64,000 nucleotides of DNA from M1-B18 sp048264125 (GTDB lineage: Bacteria; Bacillota; Clostridia; Peptostreptococcales; Natronincolaceae). A model generated the notes under the pieces. It did not search any database and had not been told where the DNA came from. It worked only from the letters and a program-made list of their open reading frames with translations. Location: NCBI GenBank assembly GCA_048264125.1, contig JBLXDM010000010.1:62001-126000 (forward strand), in the 5' to 3' direction. A program made the position numbers and the translations under genes. Each line of letters starts with the position of its first letter. Positions within the stretch are counted from its first letter, which is position 1. Shown here in pieces: positions 8,466-17,110 of the stretch.

Positions 8466-9276
8466 TGCTACGCCTCCCTTTTGTAGAGCTTTTTCGAACC
8501 GCTAGGGGAATCATATTTAAACAGCCAGTATAGCTGCTTCTTTCAATTATCATTTCGATATCATAGGCTCTTTGAAGGTTTTCAACCGTAATTACCTCCT
8601 CGGTGGGTCCTATGGTAATTAGGCTTCCTAAATGCAGCAGAGCCACCTCTTTGCTGTATCTGGCGGCTAAATTGATGTCATGCAGCACCATGATAATGGT
8701 CACACCCGTCTCCTCATTCAGCTCCTTTAATAAATCCAATATCTCCAGCTGATGATGAATGTCCAGTGAAGAGGTGGGCTCATCCAGTATAATGACCTTG
8801 GTTTCCTGAGCCAAAGCCTTTGCGATGATTACCCGCTGTCTTTCACCGCCGCTAATCTCATTAATGCTCCTGTCCTTTAAGTGCCAGGTATTTGTTCGAA
8901 GCAATGCGCTCTTTACTTTTTCATAGTCCTCCGAGCCTTCCCTTTCAAGCCTTTTAATATGTGGATATCTTCCCATCAGCACGATATCATATACTGTAAA
9001 ATCATATTGTATATTGGACTCCTGTGGCACCACCGCAACATTTTTGGCTAAGTCCTTTGTGCTATAAGCCTTTAGGGCCTTATCCCAAAGCACCAGCTCC
9101 CCTGAATCAGGAGTCAGATTTGCAGTCATTAGCTTGAGCAAAGTAGATTTTCCCGAGCCGTTTGGCCCGATTATAGTGATAAAGGAGCCGTTATTTACAC
9201 TGAAGGCTACTTTGTCTAAAATTATGCTTTCATCATATTTAAAGGTTATATTTTTTATATCCATTGCTCTTTTCAT
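8452..9276 (-). CDS. btuD: Cobalamin ABC transporter ATP-binding protein (BtuD/FhuC type)
   Basis: ABC ATPase of 274 residues of the FecE/BtuD class. Walker A GPNGSGKST (about 38-46), Q-loop near VVPQES, signature ISGGERQR (about 142), Walker B VIILDEPTSSLD. The ATG at 9276 follows AGGAGGCGGGCTAC. It is the ATPase for the permease at 9289-10332 and the lipoprotein at 10416-11378. Sequence alone does not separate B12 from iron-siderophore uptake; the setting inside a B12-riboswitch operon makes cobalamin or cobinamide the likely cargo. Confidence 0.9.
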   Translation of the reverse strand: MKRAMDIKNITFKYDESIILDKVAFSVNNGSFITIIGPNGSGKSTLLKLMTANLTPDSGELVLWDKALKAYSTKDLAKNVAVVPQESNIQYDFTVYDIVLMGRYPHIKRLEREGSEDYEKVKSALLRTNTWHLKDRSINEISGGERQRVIIAKALAQETKVIILDEPTSSLDIHHQLEILDLLKELNEETGVTIIMVLHDINLAARYSKEVALLHLGSLITIGPTEEVITVENLQRAYDIEMIIERSSYTGCLNMIPLAVRKSSTKGRRSNEEG

Positions 9277-9288
9277 GTAGCCCGCCTC

Positions 9289-10332
9289 CTATATCATTCT
9301 TTTATTTTTCCTCAGCAAGTATATGAAAAAGGGCCCACCTGCAATAGCTGTGATAATTCCTACTGGAATCTCGGTAGGAGCTATAATGGTTCTTGCAAGG
9401 GTATCGGCTAAAATTAAAAATATCCCTCCCAATATCCCGCTGCTGGGGATTAGTATTTTATGATCTGGTCCCACCAGCATCCTAACTATATGGGGTATTA
9501 CTAGTCCTAAAAAGCCTATTATTCCGCTTACCGAAACCACCACCGCCGTCATCAAAGCGCTGGTTATTAATATATATCGCTTTACCCTTTCCACCGGAAC
9601 CCCTGTATTCTGGGCGGTGGTCTCACCTAAGAGCATCACGTTCAAATCCTTTGAAAACACAAATATTACTGCGCTTCCAATAAAGACCGGCAGAACCGCC
9701 AGCTGCAGCTGACTCCAGCCCCTGGCGGAAAAGCTCCCCATTGTCCAGAATATAATACTGGAGACATCCTTTGAGGAGATAACCATTAAGAAGGACATAA
9801 TTGCAGTAAAAAATTGACCTGTTGCTACACCCGCCAATAATAGGGTTGTGACCGGAACCTTGTTTTTAATTCTAGCCAGAGAATAGACTATCGAGGTTGC
9901 CAGCAATGCCCCTAAAAAGGCACAGAAGGAGACTATCCCCATTCCCCCCACAGCCTTGTTCAGCTTGAGGACTATAGCTACGGCGGCGCCAAAGGCAGCA
10001 CCAGAGGAGGTTCCTACTATAAAGGGGTCCGCCATGGGATTCTTCAGCATACCCTGCATAGCCACCCCCACTACAGAAAGCCCAAAGCCAACCACAAAGG
10101 CCAAAAGTATTCTGGGCAGGCGTATATTGCCTATGATGGATATTTGCGATGCCGGCAGGTCTGAGATATCAATGCCTCCCCCTATTAATGGCAGCCTGGA
10201 TAGTATGATCCTTATGCTATCGAGGGGCTTTATATTTGCAGCCCCTGTTATCGAGGCAAAAACCAGCACCAATAGGAAAATTAAAAGCAACGATAATATA
10301 ATACTAAGCTTCTTTCCACGTGTAAAATTCAT
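9289..10332 (-). CDS. btuC: Cobalamin ABC transporter permease (BtuC/FecCD type)
   Basis: FecCD-family permease with about nine or ten membrane segments. I chose the ATG at 10332 (347 residues) because GGAGGGCATT lies directly before it; a longer reading from 10383 would translate the hairpin repeat at 10348-10375 into an unlikely N-terminus (MHRENKRGEATLF). Family motifs include GMLKNPMADPFIVGTSSGAAFGA and the C-terminal GFLGLVIPHIVRMLVGPDH. It is 12 bp from the ATPase gene. Confidence 0.9.
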   Translation of the reverse strand: MNFTRGKKLSIILSLLLIFLLVLVFASITGAANIKPLDSIRIILSRLPLIGGGIDISDLPASQISIIGNIRLPRILLAFVVGFGLSVVGVAMQGMLKNPMADPFIVGTSSGAAFGAAVAIVLKLNKAVGGMGIVSFCAFLGALLATSIVYSLARIKNKVPVTTLLLAGVATGQFFTAIMSFLMVISSKDVSSIIFWTMGSFSARGWSQLQLAVLPVFIGSAVIFVFSKDLNVMLLGETTAQNTGVPVERVKRYILITSALMTAVVVSVSGIIGFLGLVIPHIVRMLVGPDHKILIPSSGILGGIFLILADTLARTIIAPTEIPVGIITAIAGGPFFIYLLRKNKRMI

Positions 10333-10347
10333 AATGCCCTCCATGAA

Positions 10348-10410
10348 CAAAGTGGCTTCGCCACGTTTGTTTTCCCTATGCAAAGCGTAAATCCCGCCGT
10401 AGGGCGGGAG
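10348..10410 (-). promoter_or_regulatory. Intercistronic hairpins between btuF and btuC, including a dispersed repeat
   Basis: Directly after the btuF stop (10416) the minus strand forms CCCGCC-CTAC-GGCGGG (10393-10408), a very stable hairpin without a U-tract. It is followed by GTGGC-GAA-GCCAC (10351-10363). Such stems often protect the upstream mRNA end, which would favour excess binding protein over permease; that role is inference. Positions 10348-10375 recur with two mismatches at 56686-56713. Confidence 0.6.
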
Positions 10411-10415
10411 TTAAA

Positions 10416-11378
10416 TTAGTTTAATTCTGGATGTATTGCCTTGACAAATAGCTCCAATGCCTCAATAATTCTTACCCCAGGCCGTGAAACGATATTTGGC
10501 TCCACTGGCTCTATTCTGTCGTTTTCCACTGCTGAGATGGCCTCATAACCGGGTCTTGCCTTTACGCCGTCAATAAGGACCTCTATCTCAGTGGTGGATA
10601 AAGCCATATTCCCCCCTATATGGGCCGGTAAAATATATACCTCCGGATTGTTTTCCACCAAAGCCTCGGCGCTATACATAGGCCATGCCTCACCAGCATC
10701 GGCGGCAACATTGATGCCTCCAGCTAAGGTAATAAGCTCGTCTATAAAGGAGCCAGGGCCAGCGGTCATAATGGGCTCATCCCAAACCTGATAGAATACT
10801 CTTTTCTTAGGCTGATCCTTCACCTTCTCCAAGAGAGCAGCTTTCTTAGCATTCATTTCTTCAGCTAATGCATTGGCCTTTTCCTCGGTTCCTGTCATCT
10901 GACCAATCACGCCTATGGCAGATAAAATCTCCTCTATCGATTCAGGCTCAAACTTCACAATTGTAATACCGGTATCAACAATTTGCTGGTTTGCCTCCTC
11001 CTGTCCCTCACCAAAGACAAAGACAATATCCGGCGTCAGCTCAATGATTTTTTCAGTATTTATGGTCCAGGAGCTTCCAACCTTCTCCTTTTCAAGGGCA
11101 GCTGCAGGATAATCACAGAAATCTGAAACGGCTAAAATTTTATCCTCTACCCCCAGGGCATAGAGGATTTCTGTGATACTTGGAGCGACGGATATTATTC
11201 TCTCCGGCATTTTAGGAATCGTAACAGTATTTCCCAGTCCATCGACGATTTCCATTGGATAAAGGCCCTCTGCGGCTATTTCCCCCTTAGACTCCTCCAC
11301 CGTAGGGCTACAGCCCATGAATAGCGCCAGAGCCATTACCAGAACCAGCAATATAGAAATTGATTTTTTCATTCTCAT
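10416..11378 (-). CDS. btuF: Cobalamin-binding lipoprotein of ABC transporter (BtuF type)
   Basis: Periplasmic-binding-protein-like (helical backbone, BtuF/FecB class) of 320 residues. A signal peptide with lipobox ALFMGC gives lipidated Cys23, so it is anchored outside the membrane. The core has RIISVAPSITEILYALGVEDKILAVSDFCDYP, typical of B12-binding proteins, and VSRPGVRIIEALE near the end. It is the first transport gene of the operon, 207 bp from cobC because palindromic element A lies between. Confidence 0.9.
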   Translation of the reverse strand: MRMKKSISILLVLVMALALFMGCSPTVEESKGEIAAEGLYPMEIVDGLGNTVTIPKMPERIISVAPSITEILYALGVEDKILAVSDFCDYPAAALEKEKVGSSWTINTEKIIELTPDIVFVFGEGQEEANQQIVDTGITIVKFEPESIEEILSAIGVIGQMTGTEEKANALAEEMNAKKAALLEKVKDQPKKRVFYQVWDEPIMTAGPGSFIDELITLAGGINVAADAGEAWPMYSAEALVENNPEVYILPAHIGGNMALSTTEIEVLIDGVKARPGYEAISAVENDRIEPVEPNIVSRPGVRIIEALELFVKAIHPELN

Positions 11379-11405
11379 CTGTCATCCTCTTTTCTTAATG
11401 TTATT

Positions 11406-11587
11406 TGAGGAATTGCATATTACCGCTGAGGTGCGTAGATATTTTAGTTATACAAAGTTGAAGGTTTATCGCGCATTGTCTAGGGCTAATAACATTTAAA
11501 ATTCATTGAATTAGCCCGTGGGACACTAGGCAGGAAACTTTTAACCTTGTATAAGCATATACTCATCTTAATTATGCAATTTCCTCA
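11406..11587 (-). repeat. Palindromic intergenic element, family 1, copy A
   Basis: About 182 bp bounded by inverted ends TGAGGAATTGCAT and ATGCAATTTCCTCA. Inside, TACAAAGTT/AACCTTGTA arms flank the conserved loop sides TCGCGCATT (11469-11477) and ACTAGGCAGG, then a second stem TAGGGCTAAT/ATTAGCCC. Full copies B (34818), C (41569), D (48039) and E (63541) share this plan. It sits inside the cobalamin operon between cobC and btuF, and its right end supplies the TGA stop of cobC (11585-11587). Confidence 0.85.
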
Positions 11588-12187
11588 TTTATCTACTGTA
11601 TCATTTAATTTAGTCAGCACCGGATAACCCTCCTGCAGCTCTAATATAGATAGACTGCAATGCTCCACCTTGAAGCTCCAGTGCTTATTGATATCTCCGG
11701 TTATATAATGGGCCAGTATGCAGCGGATCACTCCCGAGTGGGCCACCAAGGCTACTGTGTTTTCCCTATACTCCTCCACTAGCGCCTCAGTGGCGGCTAT
11801 AACCCTTTTATTCATGTCGTATAGGCTCTCACCCTCAGGAAATCTGAAATGTATAAAATCCCTCTCCAGCTCCTTATATAGCTCAGGCTGCTGCATTTCA
11901 ATATCCTTCATACGCAAGCCTTCAAAAACACCAAAATTAAGCTCTTTAAAGGACTCTCTCACCAAAATGGGAATGTCCCTACCCCTACCTATGATATAGG
12001 CGGTTTCCTCAGCCCTCTGCAATCCACTGTATATAATCGCATCCAGCTTCATGCGCCTCATATGACCGGAAAGCGCCTCAGCCGCTTGTCTTCCATATTC
12101 ATTCAGGCAAGGGTCCGACCAGCCGCAGAGCAATTGACCTTTATTGTCATTGGTTTCACCATGTCTTATTAGTACCAGCTTAGTCAT
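11585..12187 (-). CDS. cobC: Alpha-ribazole phosphatase / histidine phosphatase
   Basis: Phosphoglycerate-mutase-like histidine phosphatase of 200 residues. The catalytic motif LIRHGET has Arg8 and His9; a second histidine lies in VALVAHSGVIR. In this setting (between cobS and btuF) it should remove phosphate from alpha-ribazole-5'-phosphate or cobalamin-5'-phosphate. The TGA stop is the first three bases of element A's TGAGGAAATTGCAT end, so the very C-terminus may have changed on insertion, though length is normal for CobC. Confidence 0.85.
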   Translation of the reverse strand: MTKLVLIRHGETNDNKGQLLCGWSDPCLNEYGRQAAEALSGHMRRMKLDAIIYSGLQRAEETAYIIGRGRDIPILVRESFKELNFGVFEGLRMKDIEMQQPELYKELERDFIHFRFPEGESLYDMNKRVIAATEALVEEYRENTVALVAHSGVIRCILAHYITGDINKHWSFKVEHCSLSILELQEGYPVLTKLNDTVDK

Positions 12188-12197
12188 TTAATACCTC

Positions 12198-12935
12198 CTA
12201 TGTCCACTTCAGCAGGATTATTAAATAAAGGATATAGCATATCTCAGCAATTTCAGCCAAGGCCCCCAAAGTGTCGCCGGTCATGCCATCGATCTTATTT
12301 TTAGAATGCTCCTTAAACAGGAGGGCTATTATAAATACAAAGGGCAGGAAAAACAAGCTCTTTAGGTCTGTAAATGAGATTAGAGCCGTTATTATGGTGG
12401 CTACCACCACCTCTGCAGGCTGAACCCTTCCGATAAATATATTTCCCAGACCCTCCTTACGGGCATAGCTGGCTTTGTAGGCCCCCAGCACCAAGGAAAG
12501 CTTTCCAAATACCGGCATAAGGATAATTAGCTTAAGGCTTTGCGCTGACGATGGCATAGCCTGAATTCCGGTAATTTTAATGAATAGGGCAAAGAATAAC
12601 ACCGCCATGCCATTGGTTCCTAGACGACTGTCCTTCATTATGGTCAAAATTCCCTCTTTGGGCCTGCTGCTGTAGAAGCCGTCGAAGGTATCTCCCAGTC
12701 CATCTAAATGAAGGGCCCCTGTGATACAGAGGTATGCCGCTATAGTAACTATTGCCGCAATGTCTGGATTGGTTAAGTACCCTGAGGCAGCATAGACTGC
12801 TGCCAGAATCAAGCCCTGCACAAGACCCACCAAGGGGAAATAGACAATTCCCTTATGAAATTCCTCGTCAAAGGGCAGGTCCTTTATGATCGTAATTCTT
12901 GTCAGAAATTGCAGCATTCCAACAAATCGCTTCAT
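12198..12935 (-). CDS. cobS: Adenosylcobinamide-GDP ribazoletransferase (cobalamin synthase)
   Basis: Membrane protein CobS of 245 residues, normal for the family. The acidic Mg-binding motif HLDGLGDTFDGF is near residues 76-87, with SRLGTNG shortly after; several membrane segments follow. It joins alpha-ribazole (phosphate) to adenosylcobinamide-GDP. The start overlaps the preceding stop (TAATG), and cobC follows after 10 bp. Confidence 0.93.
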   Translation of the reverse strand: MKRFVGMLQFLTRITIIKDLPFDEEFHKGIVYFPLVGLVQGLILAAVYAASGYLTNPDIAAIVTIAAYLCITGALHLDGLGDTFDGFYSSRPKEGILTIMKDSRLGTNGMAVLFFALFIKITGIQAMPSSAQSLKLIILMPVFGKLSLVLGAYKASYARKEGLGNIFIGRVQPAEVVVATIITALISFTDLKSLFFLPFVFIIALLFKEHSKNKIDGMTGDTLGALAEIAEICYILYLIILLKWT

Positions 12936-13480
12936 TAGCTTTCGATTCCCTTCCTTGCATAAATCCCCTTTTGAAAGGGATGCTTAATTAGCCTCATTTC
13001 CGTTACATAGTCCGCCAGAGCAATAAGCTCCTCCGGTGCATTTCTACCGGTCATTATCAGCTCCACATCCTCCGGCTTACTCTGTACCAGCGCTATAACA
13101 TCCTCCAAGTCCACCAGGCTATTGGATAGGGTTGCCATTATTTCGTCCATTATTATGACATTATATTGATTTTGCTTAAACGCCTCCCTAATAAAGGCAA
13201 GTCCTCTGGCGGCATCCGCATTGGCTAGTTGCTTTTCATCCTCTGGTAAAAACTTATAAAAATTATTCAGGGCAGCAAAGCGCTTTAATTGGAAGCCCTC
13301 CCCTAGTTTTTCTACGCTATGAAGCTCTCCAGTATCGTCACCCTTTAAAAATTGCACCATTAACACCCTATAGCCTCCACCGAAGCTTCTGGTGCCTTGT
13401 CCGATGGCTGCAGTTGTTTTTCCCTTGCCATCACCGGTATAAATATGTACTAAGCCTCTTTCAAGCCTTTTCTTTAGCAT
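12935..13480 (-). CDS. cobA: Cob(I)yrinic acid a,c-diamide adenosyltransferase (CobA/BtuR type)
   Basis: CobA/BtuR/CobO corrinoid adenosyltransferase of 181 residues. The P-loop GDGKGKTTAAIG is at about 17-28, and VLMVQFLKG and VIIMDEIMATL are family blocks. It attaches the 5'-deoxyadenosyl group to cob(I)alamin or its precursors, producing the form sensed by the operon's riboswitch. It lies 11 bp after cobU and overlaps cobS. Confidence 0.92.
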   Translation of the reverse strand: MLKKRLERGLVHIYTGDGKGKTTAAIGQGTRSFGGGYRVLMVQFLKGDDTGELHSVEKLGEGFQLKRFAALNNFYKFLPEDEKQLANADAARGLAFIREAFKQNQYNVIIMDEIMATLSNSLVDLEDVIALVQSKPEDVELIMTGRNAPEELIALADYVTEMRLIKHPFQKGIYARKGIES

Positions 13481-13491
13481 TGTAGCACCTC

Positions 13492-14052
13492 CTATTTAAT
13501 CCTGTTGGAAATTCCACAGACCACCAAATAAACCTCATCAGCCTCCGCAGCTATATATTGATTAACCCTTCCTGCAATATCTCTGAAGATTCTCCCCAGT
13601 GGATAGTCGGGAACTAGTCCCCAGCCCACCTCATTGGTTATCAGCACCGTTTTTACAGGCAGCTGCTTTAGGCTTCCTATGAAGGCTTTTACCTCCTCCA
13701 TGATATAATCCTCTATCTCATTCAGCTTTTCAGTGGAGGCCTTATCCCAGCCTAAATTATACTCTAAAAGAATATTTGTAACCATTAAAGTAATACAGTC
13801 CAAAAGTATGCCTGTTGTGTCCTCTGACAGCGCCTTAAGCCTCTCTGAAAAGCCCTTGTAGGCCTCCATTGTGGTCCAATGCCCCGGTCGTTGCTGCCTG
13901 TGTCTTCTTATACGCTCCTTCATTTCCTCGTCAAAGGCTTGGGCGGTTGCAATGTATAGCACCTTATCCTCCTGCTTGAACATTGCCTCTCCAAAGCTGC
14001 TCTTGCCGCTTCTGGCTCCTCCTGTAACGAGTATTAGCCTACAGTTTTCCAT
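13492..14052 (-). CDS. cobU: Adenosylcobinamide kinase / guanylyltransferase
   Basis: CobU bifunctional enzyme of 186 residues. P-loop LVTGGARSGKSSFGE is at 8-22, RRHRQQRPGHWTTMEA near 50 is the family's nucleotide-binding block, and ITNEVGWGLVPDYPLGRIFRD is near 138-158. It phosphorylates adenosylcobinamide and transfers GMP to form adenosylcobinamide-GDP, the CobS substrate. It is the first gene after the riboswitch. Confidence 0.94.
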   Translation of the reverse strand: MENCRLILVTGGARSGKSSFGEAMFKQEDKVLYIATAQAFDEEMKERIRRHRQQRPGHWTTMEAYKGFSERLKALSEDTTGILLDCITLMVTNILLEYNLGWDKASTEKLNEIEDYIMEEVKAFIGSLKQLPVKTVLITNEVGWGLVPDYPLGRIFRDIAGRVNQYIAAEADEVYLVVCGISNRIK

Positions 14053-14070
14053 AAATCACCTCTAGTTCAA

Positions 14071-14106
14071 AATAAAAGAAAAACCCCTACCGTAATAAGG
14101 TAAGGG
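14071..14106 (-). terminator. Riboswitch-controlled terminator of the cobalamin operon
   Basis: Minus strand CCCTTACC-TTATTAC-GGTAGGGG followed by TTTTTCTTTT, an 8-bp stem with a U-rich tail. It lies between the B12 aptamer and cobU and is the likely expression platform. How the aptamer competes with it cannot be worked out by eye. Confidence 0.85.
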
Positions 14107-14167
14107 TATGTAAAATCGCTGGTAATATACATAACACCCCTTCCCTCCGAAGATTTGTCAACAATGC

Positions 14168-14312
14168 AAAGGCAGGTCTCCTGACTCGTAATTCCTCCTC
14201 CAACAGCTCCTTCCCGGCTTAGCCAGTGGATTTTGCTGTCTTCGTCATTACCTACAGTAGCGGGGGCTGTAGTGGCATTTACCACTTTCCCTTTTAAGCT
14301 TTCGGCACCTTA
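14168..14312 (-). ncRNA. Cobalamin (B12) riboswitch
   Basis: On the minus strand the aptamer begins AAGGTGCC (14305-14312), followed in order by AAAGGGAA, GCCACTACAGCCCCCGCTAC, a GACGAAGA turn, CCACTGGCTAAGCCGGGAAGG and the closing AGTCAGGAGACCTGCC (ending near 14170). These are the conserved blocks of the adenosylcobalamin riboswitch. It should shut down the downstream operon when the coenzyme is plentiful. A 72-codon open frame across it is a shadow. Confidence 0.95.
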
Positions 14313-14336
14313 GCATTAGATATTCAGTTCATGCTT

Positions 14337-14365
14337 ATCATATCAAAAGGAATCCAATATTACAA
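14337..14365 (-). promoter_or_regulatory. Promoter of the cobalamin operon
   Basis: Minus strand -35 TTGTAA (14360-14365), 17-bp spacer, -10 TATGAT (14337-14342). Transcription would start near 14330, about 20 bp before the riboswitch. It lies just past the stop of the LCAT-like gene (14379). Confidence 0.7.
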
Positions 14366-14378
14366 CAGTATTTTAGCT

Positions 14379-15671
14379 TTAATTAATTTCAAAGGAAATC
14401 TTGTAATACTGCTTCTTTTCCAGCTCATCCTCCGCCTGCACCAGCTCCTCCTCCAGAGTCTCTGTCATAAGCAATAGCTGAAGGCTCTGCTTTGATATAT
14501 TATATACCTCGGCATCATAGCTCCCTAGGGGTACATCCCTAAGGGCAACCCATATCAGCTGCTGCTGAAACTCCTCGTATATGAATTCATAATTGCTTTG
14601 AAATCGACCGTTGATATAGCTTAGTATTATCTCATCATTTTTCTTTAGGGATAAATCTATACCGGAGGTGAAAAGCAGATGGACATAGCTTTCTCTTTCT
14701 TCAGCAGCCTCCCTTGCCTCCAAACCGAAAAGCTGATGATAGTAGGCCACAAATTCCTTAACAAGCCCTTGATGCGTGCTTCTTAGCTCCATGCTATGAT
14801 AGCCCTCAACGAGGGCACTCCATCGGGTAACGGTGCCATCACCCTCCAATGTGGTGCTGCTGCCTATTATTAGCTCAGCACTTTCCTTTATTAGCATTTC
14901 CCTGTCCAGTATCAGCAAGCTATTGGTTTCGGTACCGACCCCAACAAGACAGGTCACCTCCTCGGTATTTTGGGCCAATAGCTCCTTGCTTTTATTTAAG
15001 GCATCCAGCATGGGATTATGATATTTCATATAGCCTCTGGGCAGCATTTTCAGCTCTCCCCTAGCATCGGGATAGGCTAGAACGTAGCCATAGTCCTCCG
15101 ATGGAAGTAAATCCTGCATCCCCTGAAAGCTCTGATGCAGCTCCTCAAGCCTTTTGGTTCCTAAGGGCAGCTTCAGCAGCTTACTGATTAGCCATACATA
15201 GCCTCTATAGGTCATATTATAAAAGGTTCTTTTGTCCTTTTTCATTACATTGCCTGTGGTCCAGAAATAGTAGGCATCTATAGAGCCCCTGTTGGGGGTT
15301 CCCAGCATATACAGAGCCTCTACAATCCCTCGCCTGTCTTCCTGCTGGAGGTAGCTTCTTGCCACCAGCCCCCCCATGCTATGACATATCAGATCTAGCT
15401 TTTTTTCCGGATATTGTCCCCTCACTTTAGTTATGAGGGGCTCCAAATAAAGCCTTGAGGCTTCATTGGTCCTAAGCCTCCAGTCATAAAAGCATACAAA
15501 TAAATTTTCATTTAATCTATAGCCCATTTGCTGCAGACCCTTAATCAAAGGCTCATAGACCCACCTCGCCACACCAAAACGCCATTCGCCGATTCCAGGC
15601 AGCATATCCCCTCCGATTGAGCCCATCAGACCCGGTATGATAATTATTGGATTTTTAATAGCCTTACTCAA
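14379..15671 (-). CDS. LCAT-like alpha/beta-hydrolase (lipase/acyltransferase family)
   Basis: A 430-residue protein of the lecithin:cholesterol acyltransferase-like hydrolase family. N-terminal NPIIIIPGLMGS and FCFYDWR-type blocks and the nucleophile elbow CHSMGGLVARSY (Ser near residue 98) are visible. There is no signal peptide, so a cytoplasmic esterase or lipase is likely. The last 120 residues match no domain I can name. It stands alone between the B12 promoter and an AT-rich gap before ogt; substrate unknown. Confidence 0.75.
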   Translation of the reverse strand: MSKAIKNPIIIIPGLMGSIGGDMLPGIGEWRFGVARWVYEPLIKGLQQMGYRLNENLFVCFYDWRLRTNEASRLYLEPLITKVRGQYPEKKLDLICHSMGGLVARSYLQQEDRRGIVEALYMLGTPNRGSIDAYYFWTTGNVMKKDKRTFYNMTYRGYVWLISKLLKLPLGTKRLEELHQSFQGMQDLLPSEDYGYVLAYPDARGELKMLPRGYMKYHNPMLDALNKSKELLAQNTEEVTCLVGVGTETNSLLILDREMLIKESAELIIGSSTTLEGDGTVTRWSALVEGYHSMELRSTHQGLVKEFVAYYHQLFGLEAREAAEERESYVHLLFTSGIDLSLKKNDEIILSYINGRFQSNYEFIYEEFQQQLIWVALRDVPLGSYDAEVYNISKQSLQLLLMTETLEEELVQAEDELEKKQYYKISFEIN

Positions 15672-15790
15672 TGCAATACCCCTTTCCCAATGGGTTTATT
15701 TCTACATTTTATTCAGAGATTGGGTATTACATACCAAATGCTTACGGACTGTTGGTAAGACAATAGCTAGGCAAAAACACTCCTATGAAA

Positions 15791-15820
15791 TAAAAAAAAG
15801 TGGCTATATCACCACTTTTT
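15791..15820 (-). terminator. Terminator overlapping the end of ogt
   Basis: Minus strand AAGTGG-TGATATAG-CCACTT followed by TTTTTT. The loop contains the ogt stop codon TAG (15804-15806), so the last codons are part of the stem. Confidence 0.8.
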
Positions 15821-16355
15821 CATCCTTTACAGCGATTCCCTCCAGCTTTAGAAGCTTTTCCTTGACAGGCAAGCCTCCACCATAGCCCACCAGTCTGCCG
15901 TCGATGCCTATGACACGGTGACAGGGAATTATTATGGGTATTTTGTTTTTATTATTAGCCATCCCTACGGCCCTTAGGGCCCTAGGATTGCCTACTGCAA
16001 TGGCTATATCCTTGTAGCTTACTGTTTTTCCAAAGGGAATCTCCATCAATGCTTTCCAAACCCTTTGCTGGAACTCAGTACCAACGATATCAAGGTCTAA
16101 GGCAAATTCCTTTCTCTCACCCTTGAAATATTCAACCAGCTGCTTCTCATATGGCGTATTCAATTCCGGCGTATTGATTAGCTCAACATTAGAAAGCTTT
16201 TTTTCAACAGCCTTTAGGGACTCCTCTTGGGATGTATTAATATCCAGCCACACCAGTCCCTTTGCAGAGGAATAAACCATCAGGCTAATATCCTCAATAG
16301 TTATGCGGCTATAATACAGTAGCTTGGGCATTTGAATTTTCTTTTTCATTATCAT
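15804..16355 (-). CDS. ogt: Methylated-DNA--protein-cysteine methyltransferase
   Basis: O6-alkylguanine-DNA alkyltransferase of 183 residues. The active-site motif is IPCHRVIG (Cys near residue 145) with the preceding NPRALRAVGMANNKNKIP helix-turn-helix region. It takes the alkyl group from DNA onto its own cysteine and is used once. A start at 16355 or 16349 is possible (AAAGGAGCAAT precedes both). It overlaps the end of the DUF2225 gene by 47 bp, so the two are coupled. Confidence 0.92.
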   Translation of the reverse strand: MIMKKKIQMPKLLYYSRITIEDISLMVYSSAKGLVWLDINTSQEESLKAVEKKLSNVELINTPELNTPYEKQLVEYFKGERKEFALDLDIVGTEFQQRVWKALMEIPFGKTVSYKDIAIAVGNPRALRAVGMANNKNKIPIIIPCHRVIGIDGRLVGYGGGLPVKEKLLKLEGIAVKDEKVVI

Positions 16356-17019
16356 ATTGCTCCTTTGCTAATCTCCATTGTTCTCTAGTTTTAATTTGAA
16401 GCTGTCTTCTGCTTTTAATATTGGGGTGCTCTAGGGTTTTATTATACCAGTTGATGGCCTCTCTAAAATTCCCCATGCTTCTGTTTAATTCACCCACTAG
16501 GTAGGCGGCTGTAATTTCATCTATACTACTGCCCTCCAGCCTCTCGTTCTGATAGGATTGGGTCAGATGCGTTAGGGCATGCTGTAAAAATTCTCTTTCC
16601 TTATTTGTGTTATTTGCCTCTCTGTATAGCCAGGCCAGCTTTAGGCAAAGCGTCCCCAGATAGCTTTTAGACCTCTTTAGCAGCTGTCCGTTTAAAATCG
16701 CCAGCTTTAAGGTTTCCTCCGCTTCTTTTATGCCACGGATACCACAATAGCTTCTTTTATTCCATCTGTTTCTGACATTCTCCTCGAACACCCTTCTGTG
16801 AAGGGGATTAAAGCTGTCAAATTCATTTTCTGTAGAGCTATAGCCGCACTCAGGACATATCCAAACGGTGTAGTAGTTGGGATTTATACCCTTGTATATC
16901 GTGTTTAGGTCATCCTGTCTTTCTGCTATTTGCAAGCCTCTGCTCCTGACCTTTTTTGTGGTAAAGCTGTTTTTACATACCGGGCAGCTGACGGTTTTAT
17001 CATAAAGCAATGATTCCAT
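16309..17019 (-). CDS. DUF2225-domain protein (zinc-ribbon plus TPR-like helices)
   Basis: A 236-residue protein when started at the ATG at 17019, which has a clean CGGAGGAATAAT ribosome site; a longer reading from 17052 lacks one. The N-terminus has zinc-ribbon cysteines (SCPVCKNSF, WICPECGYS), and residues 100-220 are helical and TPR-like (EAINWYNKTLEHP). The family is common in Firmicutes and of unknown function. It is cotranscribed with ogt. Confidence 0.82.
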   Translation of the reverse strand: MESLLYDKTVSCPVCKNSFTTKKVRSRGLQIAERQDDLNTIYKGINPNYYTVWICPECGYSSTENEFDSFNPLHRRVFEENVRNRWNKRSYCGIRGIKEAEETLKLAILNGQLLKRSKSYLGTLCLKLAWLYREANNTNKEREFLQHALTHLTQSYQNERLEGSSIDEITAAYLVGELNRSMGNFREAINWYNKTLEHPNIKSRRQLQIKTREQWRLAKEQYDNEKENSNAQATVL

Positions 17020-17110
17020 ATTATTCCTCCGAATTAAAATTTCTGGATTCATTATAGCAAATAATAGAATATATTTCTATCGCAAAATACGACAAAAATC
17101 TACTTTATGA

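Noticed and set aside
10333..10383. Longer start for the btuC-like permease
   Set aside because: The extension would encode the hairpin repeat, and GGAGGGCATT stands directly before the ATG at 10332.
14067..14285. 72-codon open frame upstream of cobU
   Set aside because: It lies over the B12 riboswitch and terminator, has no ribosome site and no protein-like composition.
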